Part shown: piece after piece, positions 17,512 through 25,954 of the stretch
How positions within the stretch are numbered: position 1 is the stretch's first letter
Layout: every line of letters starts with the position of its first letter
NCBI GenBank assembly: GCA_029245125.1
Contig: JAQWPZ010000008.1
Coordinates: 1-47,826, forward strand
Direction of reading: 5' to 3'
Length of the DNA stretch: 47,826 nt
Origin: Rubripirellula sp.
GTDB taxonomy: Bacteria > Planctomycetota > Planctomycetia > Pirellulales > Pirellulaceae
Translations under genes and position numbers: made by a program
The notes under the pieces: generated by a model
Databases searched by the model: none
What the model was told of the DNA's origin: nothing
The model's input: only the letters and a program-made list of their open reading frames with translations

Positions 17512-17535
17512 CAACACTGCAACACTGCAACACTG
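17512..17535. repeat. 8-nt microrepeat CAACACTG x3
   Basis: Three perfect CAACACTG units start at 17512, 17520 and 17528, with a degenerate fourth. They sit in the short spacer between the kinase and aldo/keto reductase genes, just ahead of the ATG at 17556. Confidence 0.8.
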
Positions 17536-17555
17536 CAACAACTACCCTTGGTCTC

Positions 17556-18479
17556 ATGCTCAAACCACGTCTGATTCTCGGATTATGGCCGATCGCCGGG
17601 ATCACGACGCTGGGAGTGACGAAGGACGATGCAAGGGCGACTCTGCACGCCGCAATCGATGCCGGTGTCACGCAGTTTGACACCGCTTTCAACTATGGAT
17701 TTCAAGGGGAGAGCGATCGCTTGCTGGGCCACGTCTTGCAGGAAAGATCCTGTGATGCTGTCGTTCTCGGCAAAGTCGGACAACGCTGGACAGGAACTCG
17801 TCGGGTCATCGATGGCAGACCTGCAACCTTAATCGCCGATGCTGAGAGCTCGCTGTCGCGTCTTGCAAGAGACTCCTTTGATTGCCTGCTGCTGCACAGC
17901 CCTGACCCTGCTGTCCCAATCGAGCGGTCAGCAGAAGCATTGGCCCTGTTGAAACAACGGCAACTTTGCCAACGGGTTGGTGTGTGCAACGTGAATCAAG
18001 ATCAGTTACGAAGGTTCAGCCAAGTCATTGCCTGTGACGCGATCCAGTGCCCACTGAACCTCATCCAACGTGATTCCCTCAACGACCTAATCCCAACCGC
18101 CCAACAACAGGGAACCGGCGTGTATGCGTTCTGGGCATTGATGAAAGGAATGCTGGCAGGGAAGATCGGGCCGAATCATGCTTTCGATCCTGCCGACCCC
18201 CGCGCTGGGTATGATATTTTCCAAGGTAAATTTCGACGCCGCGCCGACCAAATCGTTGCTGGCCTGATCAAGATGGGACGACAGTCAAATCGCACGGTCG
18301 CCCAATTAGCCATCGGCTGGGCGATGGCGCAGCCAGGCGTTACGGCTGTCCTCGCCGGCGCCCGCAAACCAGAACAGGTCACTGAATTGGCAGCTAGCCA
18401 ACCCCTTCGTGGGCAAGAAGTAACACAAATCGATCGACTCGTCGCCCAATCGGCTCGCGAATCCCACCGCACAACCTGA
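17556..18479 (+). CDS. Aldo/keto reductase
   Basis: The ATG at 17556 gives 307 residues; the frame extends to 17493 through a microrepeat. The catalytic tetrad of the AKR superfamily is visible: Asp42 and Tyr47 in 'FDTAFNYG', Lys73 in 'VVLGKVG', and His114 in 'LLLHSPDP'. The C-terminal cofactor region 'PGVTAVLAGARKPEQV' matches NAD(P)H-binding AKRs of the general bacterial type. The substrate cannot be told. It follows the kinase by 83 nt on the same strand. Confidence 0.93.
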   Translation: MLKPRLILGLWPIAGITTLGVTKDDARATLHAAIDAGVTQFDTAFNYGFQGESDRLLGHVLQERSCDAVVLGKVGQRWTGTRRVIDGRPATLIADAESSLSRLARDSFDCLLLHSPDPAVPIERSAEALALLKQRQLCQRVGVCNVNQDQLRRFSQVIACDAIQCPLNLIQRDSLNDLIPTAQQQGTGVYAFWALMKGMLAGKIGPNHAFDPADPRAGYDIFQGKFRRRADQIVAGLIKMGRQSNRTVAQLAIGWAMAQPGVTAVLAGARKPEQVTELAASQPLRGQEVTQIDRLVAQSARESHRTT

Positions 18480-18580
18480 CAACCAGCGCCACGTAACTCA
18501 GGACAGCATCGTTTATTTCACGGAGATGAGATCGAGCAGTACTCGATGGCCAGACAGGTTCAACGTCGGTGGATCGTGGA

Positions 18581-18811
18581 CTACAGCGTTTCGAATTCGG
18601 CAACCACGTCGTCCGCTGGTTCCGCGGTAGCATCGAGTCCACCAAACTCCGACTCGACCTCCATTTCCTCCGCTTCTCCGTCCACCGACTCATCTGTTTC
18701 GAAGACTGGCCCCATCGCCGATCGACGCTGGCGAGTTTCCATCATCGACGCAATCGGCACCGAGATGATGACGAGGAACAGAAAAACGCACCACGGGATG
18801 AAGTACATCAT
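18581..18811 (-). CDS. Small single-TM acidic protein
   Basis: The protein has 76 residues. One hydrophobic N-terminal helix ('IPWCVFLFLVIISVPIASM') is followed by a short basic patch and a Glu/Asp-rich tail. It looks like a single-pass membrane protein with an acidic cytoplasmic or periplasmic tail. No family is recognised. It is convergent with the aldo/keto reductase gene, and no terminator is obvious between them. Confidence 0.5.
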   Translation of the reverse strand: MMYFIPWCVFLFLVIISVPIASMMETRQRRSAMGPVFETDESVDGEAEEMEVESEFGGLDATAEPADDVVAEFETL

Positions 18812-18950
18812 GGCAATCGACTAACGTCGGGGGGTGAGGGCAAAAAACCGGCACAGATCGCCCTACCATAGTCGGGCAGCAAAACAGAAGCAATTTGTGA
18901 CTGGAAAACGCACTGCGGTTAAACAAGGTTCTCGTTGTCCACCGCTCCCC

Positions 18951-19050
18951 GTGTCGGCTGGCAATCCCCCGTGTCGGCTGGCGATCCCCCGTGTCGGCCG
19001 GAAATGCCCCGTGTCGGCCGGAGATGACCCGTGTCGGCCGGAGATGACCT
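18951..19050. repeat. Five-unit tandem array, exact 20-nt period
   Basis: Units start at 18951, 18971, 18991, 19011 and 19031, each beginning GTGTCGGC(T/C)GG. The last six to eight bases of each unit vary (CAATCCCC, CGATCCCC, AAATGCCC, AGATGACC). The array lies in the 18812-19160 spacer, directly before the terminator of the BBP7 gene. Nothing else is seen in that spacer. Confidence 0.88.
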
Positions 19051-19060
19051 ATCCAACAAA

Positions 19061-19092
19061 AAAAGCGTGGAAGCAATTGCCTCCACGCTTTT
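19061..19092. terminator. Strong bidirectional hairpin terminator downstream of the BBP7 gene
   Basis: AAAAGCGTGGA (19061-19071) pairs perfectly with TCCACGCTTTT (19082-19092) around a 10-nt loop. The A/T ends give a T-run on either strand. It lies 69 nt past the BBP7 stop. Confidence 0.8.
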
Positions 19093-19160
19093 CAATAATC
19101 CGAATCGGGTGAATTTCCCAGCGGAAACTCGCAGGGGTCGCGAAAGCGTCCCTGCCGTTG

Positions 19161-20777
19161 CTAGTAGTTCACGGACAGGCCGAGGTCGATTCCCTGAACC
19201 CACAAGCTGCTGTCGTTGTGCACAAATGCCGGACGTGCTCCAACAGTGCCTGTCTGCAGATCGGCCCCATCGGTGATGACGCGATCCATGATTGCACCGT
19301 TCAGAGCAACATTGTCGAAGTACAGGAAGCTGTAGCCGACGCTGAACTGCATGTTCTTGCGAACCTGGTAAGCAAGCTTGAAGTTCGCTTCGGGGATGAA
19401 GGAAAATACGTCTTCTTCAAAAGTTCCCGAGTTGCCACGGGCCAACATGCCGACGTCGAAGTTTGATGTCGTCCCCGAAAGAGTGTCGCTTGTCGTTCCA
19501 GCGATCGTATACTTCTGGTTCATATTGCCCAAGTGGACCTTGGTCAACGATCGAGCCGTCCACTTGCCCCGATTGATAATCATTTCAAATCCGAGCTGGC
19601 CGCCATTGAAACGATTTTCGGCTTCAAACCTGTCACTGAATGTTGTGACTCGCGAGTTCGCATTTTCGATCGAAGTGCTGGTGATCGAAAGCTCGTCATC
19701 AATTTCAAAGTGCGAGAAGCCGCCAATGAATTCAACGCGATGCTGCTTGTCACAGCTGAACTTCAAACGGGAATAGGCTTCAGCAGCCCACAGATTGAGC
19801 GAGCTGCTAGCAGCAACATTACCGCCAAACTGACTCAATGAGCCCGAGCCATCATTATTGATAATGACACTGTCCTCACCCGAGGGTGTCAAGTTTAGAA
19901 ACGGGCGAGCAATCGAAATCCCAGTCCCAGCTCCACCGGCAGCGAAAGAATCCTCGCTCTCAGTCATGATCCAAAAACGACCACCCAAACCAACATTGTT
20001 GGAAATCCAGTGGCCGTAGTCACCGCGAAATCCAACCGATAAGTCCCCTTCGAGCGAATCTCCAAAAGCAACCGAAGTACCGGCTGGTAGGGTGAGGTCG
20101 TCGTTGAAGGTTGGGTCAGATCCAGCTGGGCCAACCGTGACGAGTGGGATCATGTCACGGCTTTGGGTAAACCACAACAATGCCTCGCTACTCGCCCAGG
20201 TGGAATTGTCGCAGCGGTCAAACAGGCTTAACAATTTGTGCCTGCTGTGTTTACCTCGAGCGGAATCGCAGCCGCCGTCACAAGCTCCATCACACGAATC
20301 GCAACTGGCACCCGCAATGTGCCCCAAGAAGGTAGCAGGCTGAAGCTCGGTGGCGCCGATCGGCTGATAAGCTGCCAATGGGTTTGAGTTCACCGAGCGA
20401 ATTGGTTGGTCGCCGACATATTGATCCTCGCTGAAGCCAGCGAGATCCCCCACCAACGTCGTGCCCGATCCTAAAATCGGGCCGCCTGTCTGTGGGGCGA
20501 CCGTCGCACCCAGATCAAACCCCAAGGCGTTGGAGACGAGATCGCCCAAGCCAAACTGATCGGTGCCGTCAGCGGGCGGCTCCTGTGAGATCGAGTCGGG
20601 GAATGCCGACTGCGCGGACTCAGTATCCGAGACGTATGCACCGTCGGCGTGGAAGTAAGCAGCTTCCCCAAAGCCAGGCAAGTCGCTGACGACCGCCTTG
20701 TCATCAGCCAAGGCTGAGGCACTTGTGCCTGCGAGCAGCAAGGCTGCGAGGGTAAGCCGTTTGAAATTCGTTTTCAT
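19161..20777 (-). CDS. BBP7-family outer-membrane beta-barrel protein
   Basis: The ATG at 20777 gives 538 residues with a clear signal peptide ('LTLAALLLAGTSASALA'). Residues ~30-190 are a variable, disordered-looking linker with a Cys-rich patch ('SCDSCDGACDGGCDSA'). From ~195 come alternating beta-strand patterns ('WASSEALLWFTQSRDMIPLV', 'VGFRGDYGHWISNNVGLGGR') typical of planctomycete BBP7 barrels, ending in 'GIDLGLSVNY' with a C-terminal aromatic as in barrel proteins. It is presumably an outer-membrane structural protein or porin; its cargo is unknown. Transcription runs away from the divergent secA-like gene. Confidence 0.83.
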   Translation of the reverse strand: MKTNFKRLTLAALLLAGTSASALADDKAVVSDLPGFGEAAYFHADGAYVSDTESAQSAFPDSISQEPPADGTDQFGLGDLVSNALGFDLGATVAPQTGGPILGSGTTLVGDLAGFSEDQYVGDQPIRSVNSNPLAAYQPIGATELQPATFLGHIAGASCDSCDGACDGGCDSARGKHSRHKLLSLFDRCDNSTWASSEALLWFTQSRDMIPLVTVGPAGSDPTFNDDLTLPAGTSVAFGDSLEGDLSVGFRGDYGHWISNNVGLGGRFWIMTESEDSFAAGGAGTGISIARPFLNLTPSGEDSVIINNDGSGSLSQFGGNVAASSSLNLWAAEAYSRLKFSCDKQHRVEFIGGFSHFEIDDELSITSTSIENANSRVTTFSDRFEAENRFNGGQLGFEMIINRGKWTARSLTKVHLGNMNQKYTIAGTTSDTLSGTTSNFDVGMLARGNSGTFEEDVFSFIPEANFKLAYQVRKNMQFSVGYSFLYFDNVALNGAIMDRVITDGADLQTGTVGARPAFVHNDSSLWVQGIDLGLSVNY

Positions 20778-21078
20778 GGGAAGTCTCGAACAGTCCGGGA
20801 ACACAGGTTGACTGGTATATGTGGATCGACTGAAAAGTCCGTCAAATCAAGTACGGTCATCACGGCATGAATCTCCTTCGCAAATTACCTATCTTGACGA
20901 ACGAAACTGATATACATCGCCTAACATCTCGGTTGGATTCGCTAGAATGAGTGTTTCCCGGTAATTTGACAGTGAAACCAACTCGTCCTTGTCATAGATT
21001 TTCTGAGAAGCCGCAACGTTCTGCGCGTCGAACGCTTCTAGCCATCAGCACAAATCTCATCCCCAAGAGTCAACTTTG
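20778..21078. other. 301-nt divergent spacer between the BBP7 and SecA-like genes
   Basis: It must hold promoters for both genes. TATA-like hexamers are present (TAGAAT near 20942; TATACA near 20911) but none has a convincing -35 at normal spacing. No gene or repeat is seen. Confidence 0.5.
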
Positions 21079-23193
21079 GTGATTCCCGCAAGCAACGAGC
21101 CCAACGTTGAACCGCCCGACGCCGATCCGGAACTCTCACTTTCGGTTCCTTCCGGAGAACCGGAACCAACGGAACCGCGAGAACCGATTGAAGGCGAAGT
21201 ACTGTTACCGAATGCGGATCCTGTTGCCGCCCGCGATCCGTCTCAGGGCAGTCGTGCACTGTCGGTAGCAAACGCCCGTGGCTTCCGACGCCAAATGATC
21301 CGGTGGCGACGACAGTTAGCACTGATCAATGAATTCGAACCGAAACTCCAAGCCGAGGACGATGCGAGCTTGCGAAAGCGGTCCCTCGCCCTCCGCTATC
21401 GGGCAATGGCGGGTGAGCGATTGGCCACCCTGCTACCCGAAGGCTATGCATTGGTCCGAGAAGCAGGACGCCGTGCGCTCTCGATGCGGCACTACGACGT
21501 CCAGATCATCGGCGGAATCTCGCTGTTTGAGGGATGCATCGCCGAGATGCAAACCGGCGAAGGAAAAACACTCACCGCCACCCTGCCGCTCTACCTACAT
21601 TCGTTGGTCGGCAAAGGAGCACACCTGGCGACCGTCAATGATTACTTAGCCAAGCGTGATGCGGAATGGATGCGGCCCCTTTACGAATTGCTGGGCCTGA
21701 GTGTCGGTGTGATCCAAACTCCTGATGATCAGGGCTCCCGAAGAATTTCGTATGCCGCATCGATCACCTACGGCACTGCCAAAGAGTTCGGCTTTGATTT
21801 CTTGCGAGACCGACTGCTGCTTCGGGCCCAGAACCGGGTCGAAACGGAAATGCTCGGCGATGGCGGCGGCGGCTTTTCAGGCAGTGGTGATCAACCTGTG
21901 ATGCGCGGCATGCATTTCTGTTTGGTTGATGAAGCCGACAGTATTCTGATCGACGAAGCTCGTACACCGCTGATCATCGGTAGCATCGAAGACAATGTCC
22001 GTGACCAAATCGTCGAAACCTATCGCTGGGCCGCTGAACACGCTGAGACATACGAGCTCGACCAACACTTCACGATCGATCCCGACACAAAACAATACGA
22101 ATTGACCGCCCGCGGCAGACAACTAGTACGGTCGTTGCCCAAAAATGACCTGGTTCGCACAGTCGGCCTCGTTGACCTGTATGAGTACACCGAGCGTGCC
22201 GTCAAGGTACACCGCGAATTCTTGCTCGATCGTCAATTTGTGGTGAAGCCCAACGAGAAAGGGATCGACGAAATTGTGATCGTCGATGAGTTCACCGGCC
22301 GCCTGGCAGAAGGTCGTAAATGGCGTGATGGAATTCACCAAGCCATTGAAGCGAAAGAAAATATCGAGATCAGCGTCCCCACGGGGCAGGCAGCACGAAT
22401 CACCGTTCAGGATTTGTTTCTTCGCTATCCCAATCTAGCCGGCATGACCGGGACTGCGGCGACGAGCGCCCGCGAACTGCGCCGTATCTATCGGACACCC
22501 GTGATCCGCGTCCCTACCAATCGGCCACCGCAAAGAAAACAACTGCCCGATCGTGTCTTTGGATCAATGCTCGCGAAATTCGAAGCGATCGTCGAGGAAA
22601 TTGCAGAAGTCCACAAGGAAGGTCGCCCAGTGCTGATCGGCACACGAACGATCGACAAAAGTGTGATCATTTCTCAAATGCTCGATAAGCTTGAAATCGA
22701 ACACCAAGTTCTGAATGCCAACAATGTCGAAAGCGAGGCTGAAATTGTTTCCGATGCAGGTGGCCACCGAAAAGTAACTGTCGCCACGAACATGGCGGGA
22801 CGAGGGACCGACATCAAGCTGCTGCGAGAAATCGAAGCAGAAGGTGGGATGCATGTGATCTGTACCGAGCTACATGATGCTGCACGAATCGATCGCCAAT
22901 TAATCGGTCGTTGCGGTCGCCAAGGAGACCAGGGTTCCTATCGACAATATCTCTCACTCGATGACGATATTCTCAAGGGCGGCTTCGGGATCAAGAAATC
23001 GGATCGCCTGAAAGAGATGGGAGAATCGATGAGCGGTGCGGTTGATCAATTCGCGAAAATATTCCGCCGGGCTCAGCGAAAAGTCGAACGGAAACACTTC
23101 CGCGATCGCATGGTACTGCTGCATCACGAAAAAGAACGCAAGAAAATGCAACGTGAAATCGGCCAAGACCCCTACCTCGATACACCCGACTAA
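21079..23193 (+). CDS. Shortened SecA-type translocase ATPase (accessory SecA)
   Basis: SecA drives proteins through SecYEG using ATP. Here 704 residues (GTG start; TTG one codon earlier is possible) against ~850-950 in housekeeping SecA. An acidic, Pro-rich ~60-residue N-terminal extension precedes the core. Visible motifs: Walker A 'MQTGEGKT' (~157-164), 'VDEADSILIDEARTPLI' (Walker B), 'LAGMTGTAATSA', 'ATNMAGRGTD' and 'GRCGRQGDQGSYRQYLSLDD', so both motor halves are intact. The protein stops soon after 'AQRKVERKHF', where normal SecA enters the helical scaffold. The two-helix finger, wing domain and zinc tail are missing. The reading frame is clean up to a normal stop, so this is not an obvious frameshift. 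It is probably a paralogue, a planctomycete SecA2-like form. Confidence 0.88.
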   Translation: MIPASNEPNVEPPDADPELSLSVPSGEPEPTEPREPIEGEVLLPNADPVAARDPSQGSRALSVANARGFRRQMIRWRRQLALINEFEPKLQAEDDASLRKRSLALRYRAMAGERLATLLPEGYALVREAGRRALSMRHYDVQIIGGISLFEGCIAEMQTGEGKTLTATLPLYLHSLVGKGAHLATVNDYLAKRDAEWMRPLYELLGLSVGVIQTPDDQGSRRISYAASITYGTAKEFGFDFLRDRLLLRAQNRVETEMLGDGGGGFSGSGDQPVMRGMHFCLVDEADSILIDEARTPLIIGSIEDNVRDQIVETYRWAAEHAETYELDQHFTIDPDTKQYELTARGRQLVRSLPKNDLVRTVGLVDLYEYTERAVKVHREFLLDRQFVVKPNEKGIDEIVIVDEFTGRLAEGRKWRDGIHQAIEAKENIEISVPTGQAARITVQDLFLRYPNLAGMTGTAATSARELRRIYRTPVIRVPTNRPPQRKQLPDRVFGSMLAKFEAIVEEIAEVHKEGRPVLIGTRTIDKSVIISQMLDKLEIEHQVLNANNVESEAEIVSDAGGHRKVTVATNMAGRGTDIKLLREIEAEGGMHVICTELHDAARIDRQLIGRCGRQGDQGSYRQYLSLDDDILKGGFGIKKSDRLKEMGESMSGAVDQFAKIFRRAQRKVERKHFRDRMVLLHHEKERKKMQREIGQDPYLDTPD

Positions 23194-23265
23194 ACGCCGT
23201 CCCCGCAGCGATCTGGATCCACGGAATCAGGCACGCGGCACTCCGTTTCATGAGGCAATGCTCGT

Positions 23266-23295
23266 CACGCCGCACCAAGTTGGCATCGCGGCGTG
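23266..23295. terminator. Hairpin between convergent secA-like and MBL genes
   Basis: CACGCCGC (23266-23273) pairs perfectly with GCGGCGTG (23288-23295) around a 14-nt loop. A smaller hairpin, GGCAA-TTT-TTGCC, lies about 15 nt further right and has a T-run in it. It sits in the 194-nt gap between convergent genes, but no T-tract directly follows the main stem. Confidence 0.4.
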
Positions 23296-23387
23296 AAACG
23301 CAGGCGGGCAATTTTTGCCAGCCACCCAACAATCGATCGCACCAACAATCGATTGGCGATCACAGAACAACCGCTTCACTGCAACCG

Positions 23388-24137
23388 CTAAAAATCGACA
23401 ACCATTTCGTCGACAGCCACTTGGCAAGGACAATCGACCCTGCTGCGGATCGTCTCGATGTCAACTGGATCATCAGATGTCTCCAGCGGGTTGAGATGCG
23501 TCACAAGCAGTTGTTTTGGCTTGGATGCACAGACGACCTCGGCTACCCGACTGGTCCAACTATGCCCGGTTTCGATCGCCCATTTTTCGGAGTCATCACG
23601 GAAATTGCACTCATGCATCAAGAGGTCAGCGCCATGGCTCCATTGGGCATGCTCCTCACTGGTGTCGCCGGTAGTGTCAGTGGCATAAACCAACCGTCTG
23701 CCGTCAGGCCACTCGACACGGTAGGCTACCGAACCACCGGGATGCTGTTGCCGACGCCAACTCACAGTCGCCGAACCGATCTGAAATGTCGGTCGTTCAT
23801 CAATCGGATTCCACTCCGCTTTCAAGGGAGCGGGGAAGATCAATTCCTGAAAAAGATGCTTCGAGATCACTTCGATCTTTTCACGTTCACCCCAGATCCG
23901 AAGTTTTTTGACCGGACGCTGGAACAAGATGTCCAGCAAAAACGTGAGACCGAAGGTATGGTCCAGGTGCGCGTGGCTTAGCAGCACATCCAAATTGTCC
24001 GTTTCAATGTGTTGGGCCAATCGAAACGCGCCCGTACCGCAGTCAAGCAAGATCCCTGATTCGGGCAAATAGTAACAGGACGTATGTCGCGACTCGTTGG
24101 GGTGGTACCCCACGGTGCCAAGGCAGTGAAGTCGCAT
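23388..24137 (-). CDS. MBL-fold metallo-hydrolase (RNase Z-like)
   Basis: From ATG 24137 the protein has 249 residues. The metal motif is 'SHAHLDH' (54-60). Further ligands are plausible: His in 'LLMHECNF', His in 'TGHSWTS', Asp in 'YATDTTGD' and a final His in 'LVTHLNP'. The opening 'RLHCLGTVGYHPNESRHTSC' and the overall plan match the RNase Z/ElaC-like branch rather than beta-lactamases. The long arm of true tRNase Z is not obvious, so a tRNA 3'-processing role is only a possibility. It is cytoplasmic, with no signal peptide, and stands alone on its strand. Confidence 0.88.
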   Translation of the reverse strand: MRLHCLGTVGYHPNESRHTSCYYLPESGILLDCGTGAFRLAQHIETDNLDVLLSHAHLDHTFGLTFLLDILFQRPVKKLRIWGEREKIEVISKHLFQELIFPAPLKAEWNPIDERPTFQIGSATVSWRRQQHPGGSVAYRVEWPDGRRLVYATDTTGDTSEEHAQWSHGADLLMHECNFRDDSEKWAIETGHSWTSRVAEVVCASKPKQLLVTHLNPLETSDDPVDIETIRSRVDCPCQVAVDEMVVDF

Positions 24138-24493
24138 CAAATCGTCCTTGCTCGAGAATCAACAAGTGAGTGAAATTGGCCGGGCGAGGGCAAATGAATC
24201 ACCCCGGAACGTTCGGTATTCTGAACGATCAAGCGTTTGGGCTCAACAACAACCTAGTCAATTGTTACACCCACAAGAGAACATTATTGTGTGAAAAAGG
24301 GTTCGATCAGCAGGTTGTAGACAAATAAGAAGCAAACGAGACCGCCGCTGATTCACGCGTTTTAAGGTTGGTTTCCCGAAATGCAGTGAGAGTGATGGCC
24401 TCAGGGCGTCACCAAACGAATCACTCGGGTGTGACCAAATTGATTCGTAGCACTTCCAGTCATCCATCATGACCATCGCGATCACCGAGCCGG
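24138..24493. other. 356-nt spacer, nothing recognised
   Basis: It lies between the MBL gene and the sigma/membrane-protein pair on the same strand. It presumably holds the MBL promoter. I see no gene, repeat array or strong hairpin. Confidence 0.5.
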
Positions 24494-25141
24494 TTAGCTT
24501 TTTGGATCGACCAATTTTTCTTGCAAAATCTCCAAGTCCCGCAAGCGATGCGTCATTTTCTGCTCGGCGAGCTGACGCTGAGACCGAGATTCCATCAACA
24601 GCGCGATTACCATGCCGACCACGAAGACCACAAAGAACCATGTCGAAATGCCAGTCAAACCGAACACGACCAGCACAAAAAGGGCGGCACCCAAATAGGG
24701 CGGAATGAAACCTAGCAAAGGGTTTCTTCGCGCTTTGATCTCGTACATCGTGTGACGAATCTCCTTTTCGAGATCTTCACGAAGCGAATGTGTATTGCTT
24801 TGCTCACGACGCTTACGCATCTTCTCTCCAAGATAAACAGCGAACGCGAATTGTAACCAGCAAATCATCGCTACCCATAACGCAACGACCTCCCAGCCAG
24901 CCAAGGCACGCAAGGAATCAATCTTGTCGGCGACTCCGAAAGAGTTCGCAATCAGAATTGCTCCGATTGCTGTGAGTACGAACAAGGTGCTCCCGTAGGT
25001 TTGAACGTGCTGCCAAAAAAGGAATCGTTGAAAACGCACCCTATTGGTTCGCAAAATCTGATGTAGCCCAGCTTCGTCAACACCGTACAACGGTCGGTCG
25101 TGCTGTGAATTCCAAATGACTTGAAGATCTTCAAATTGCAT
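24494..25141 (-). CDS. Four-TM membrane protein, candidate anti-sigma partner
   Basis: The protein has 215 residues. A ~48-residue soluble N-terminal part ('FEDLQVIWNSQHDRPLYGVD') precedes two TM helices (~51-70, ~83-105). A charged cytoplasmic loop (~108-140) leads to two more TM helices (~142-163, ~165-184) and a coiled-coil-like tail. Its start overlaps the sigma-factor stop by 11 nt. That coupling, with a soluble N-terminus, is how anti-sigma factors are usually placed, so this is inferred to hold the ECF sigma. The zinc-finger His/Cys motif of classical ZAS anti-sigmas is not seen. Confidence 0.72.
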   Translation of the reverse strand: MQFEDLQVIWNSQHDRPLYGVDEAGLHQILRTNRVRFQRFLFWQHVQTYGSTLFVLTAIGAILIANSFGVADKIDSLRALAGWEVVALWVAMICWLQFAFAVYLGEKMRKRREQSNTHSLREDLEKEIRHTMYEIKARRNPLLGFIPPYLGAALFVLVVFGLTGISTWFFVVFVVGMVIALLMESRSQRQLAEQKMTHRLRDLEILQEKLVDPKS

Positions 25142-25655
25142 TTTCCTGGACCTTTTTTAATTGCTCAGCGAGTCGCTGCTTGATGCGGTTTAACTTCACA
25201 CCGACATGATTTGGCGAAATGCCCATCGTGGCCGCGATTTCGCGGTAGCTAAATCCATCCAGCATGAGAAGTGTCAGTGAGCGATCAATCCCATCGAGCT
25301 GGGCGATCTGCTCGTAGAGCCAATCGAGTTGTGGGTTCTCATGACTGGATGGCTGCAAGATGGGTCGGTCATCCGACCCCATCGACTGCTGATTATCGCG
25401 ATGTCGTTGCTCTTTTTTGGTCCATGCCATCGCGGCATAGAGGGCAACACGATAGATCCACGTCGTCACAGCACAATCACCTCGATAGTTTGGAACAGAG
25501 TTCCAAACTTGCGTCGCGATCTCCTGAAACAAATCGTCTTGGTCATGCAGAGTGAACGCATAAGCGCGAACAACTTTGAACAGCAGCCCCCGATACTCGG
25601 CAAGCCATTCCTCGAAGATTCGTTTCTGTTCATCTGGTTTCATTTTGTGAGTCAT
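25131..25655 (-). CDS. ECF-type RNA polymerase sigma-70 factor
   Basis: The protein has 174 residues. Region 2 reads 'YAFTLHDQDDLFQEIATQVW' and 'NYRGDCAVTTWIYRVALYAA', with the DDLxQE and FR/YRG-WIYRVA patterns of group 4 sigmas. Region 4 reads 'LDGFSYREIAATMGISPNHV' with a helix-turn-helix ending 'LNRIKQRLAEQL'. The linker carries a polar stretch (~85-110). The start is ATG 25655, with a second ATG four codons in. It overlaps the next membrane gene. It probably responds to an envelope signal through that partner; targets are unknown. Confidence 0.92.
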   Translation of the reverse strand: MTHKMKPDEQKRIFEEWLAEYRGLLFKVVRAYAFTLHDQDDLFQEIATQVWNSVPNYRGDCAVTTWIYRVALYAAMAWTKKEQRHRDNQQSMGSDDRPILQPSSHENPQLDWLYEQIAQLDGIDRSLTLLMLDGFSYREIAATMGISPNHVGVKLNRIKQRLAEQLKKVQENAI

Positions 25656-25807
25656 TTCAAATTAATTAGTGACCCAGCACGATCGATTTATTACAGAAAT
25701 CTTGCAAACATTCTTAGGACGAAGTAAGCACCGCCCGGAATTTGTGGGGAATCCCCCATTCACAACCACTCTTTTTTAGCCTAAATTTGCCGCGTCAAAT
25801 GACACAT

Positions 25808-25891
25808 GCGGATGTGGCGGAATTGGCAGACGCGCTAGATTCAGGTTCTAGTGCCCGCAAGGGCGTGGAGGTTCAAGTCCTCTCATCCGCA
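25808..25891 (+). tRNA. tRNA-Leu (anticodon CAG)
   Basis: The acceptor GCGGATG (25808-25814) pairs with CATCCGC (25884-25890), with A at the discriminator position. The anticodon stem CTAGA/TCTAG holds the loop TTCAGGT, giving anticodon CAG (reads CUG). A long variable arm (GCCCGCAAGGGC) marks a class II tRNA, and the T-loop GGTTCAAGTCC is normal. CCA is not encoded. Confidence 0.97.
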
Positions 25892-25895
25892 CTGC

Positions 25896-25939
25896 AAAAA
25901 CAGGGGTTTCCGATCAGACGGTCGGAAGCTCCTGTTTTT
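25896..25939 (+). terminator. Rho-independent terminator of the tRNA-Leu gene
   Basis: AAAAACAGG (25896-25904) pairs with CCTGTTTTT (25931-25939), and an inner stem TTCCGA/TCGGAA (25908-25913 with 25922-25927) extends it. The right arm ends in a T7 run (25935-25941). It begins 4 nt after the tRNA. Confidence 0.88.
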
Positions 25940-25954
25940 TTGTGTCTGTCCTGA

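Noticed and set aside
11732..19050. Tandem arrays as possible CRISPR loci
   Set aside because: Units are 19-21 nt with no unique spacers between them, and no cas genes are present.
25808..25891. tRNA-Leu as an integration site for a mobile element
   Set aside because: No integrase, no repeated tRNA 3' end downstream, and the tRNA has its own terminator; only a decayed LRR gene lies next to it.
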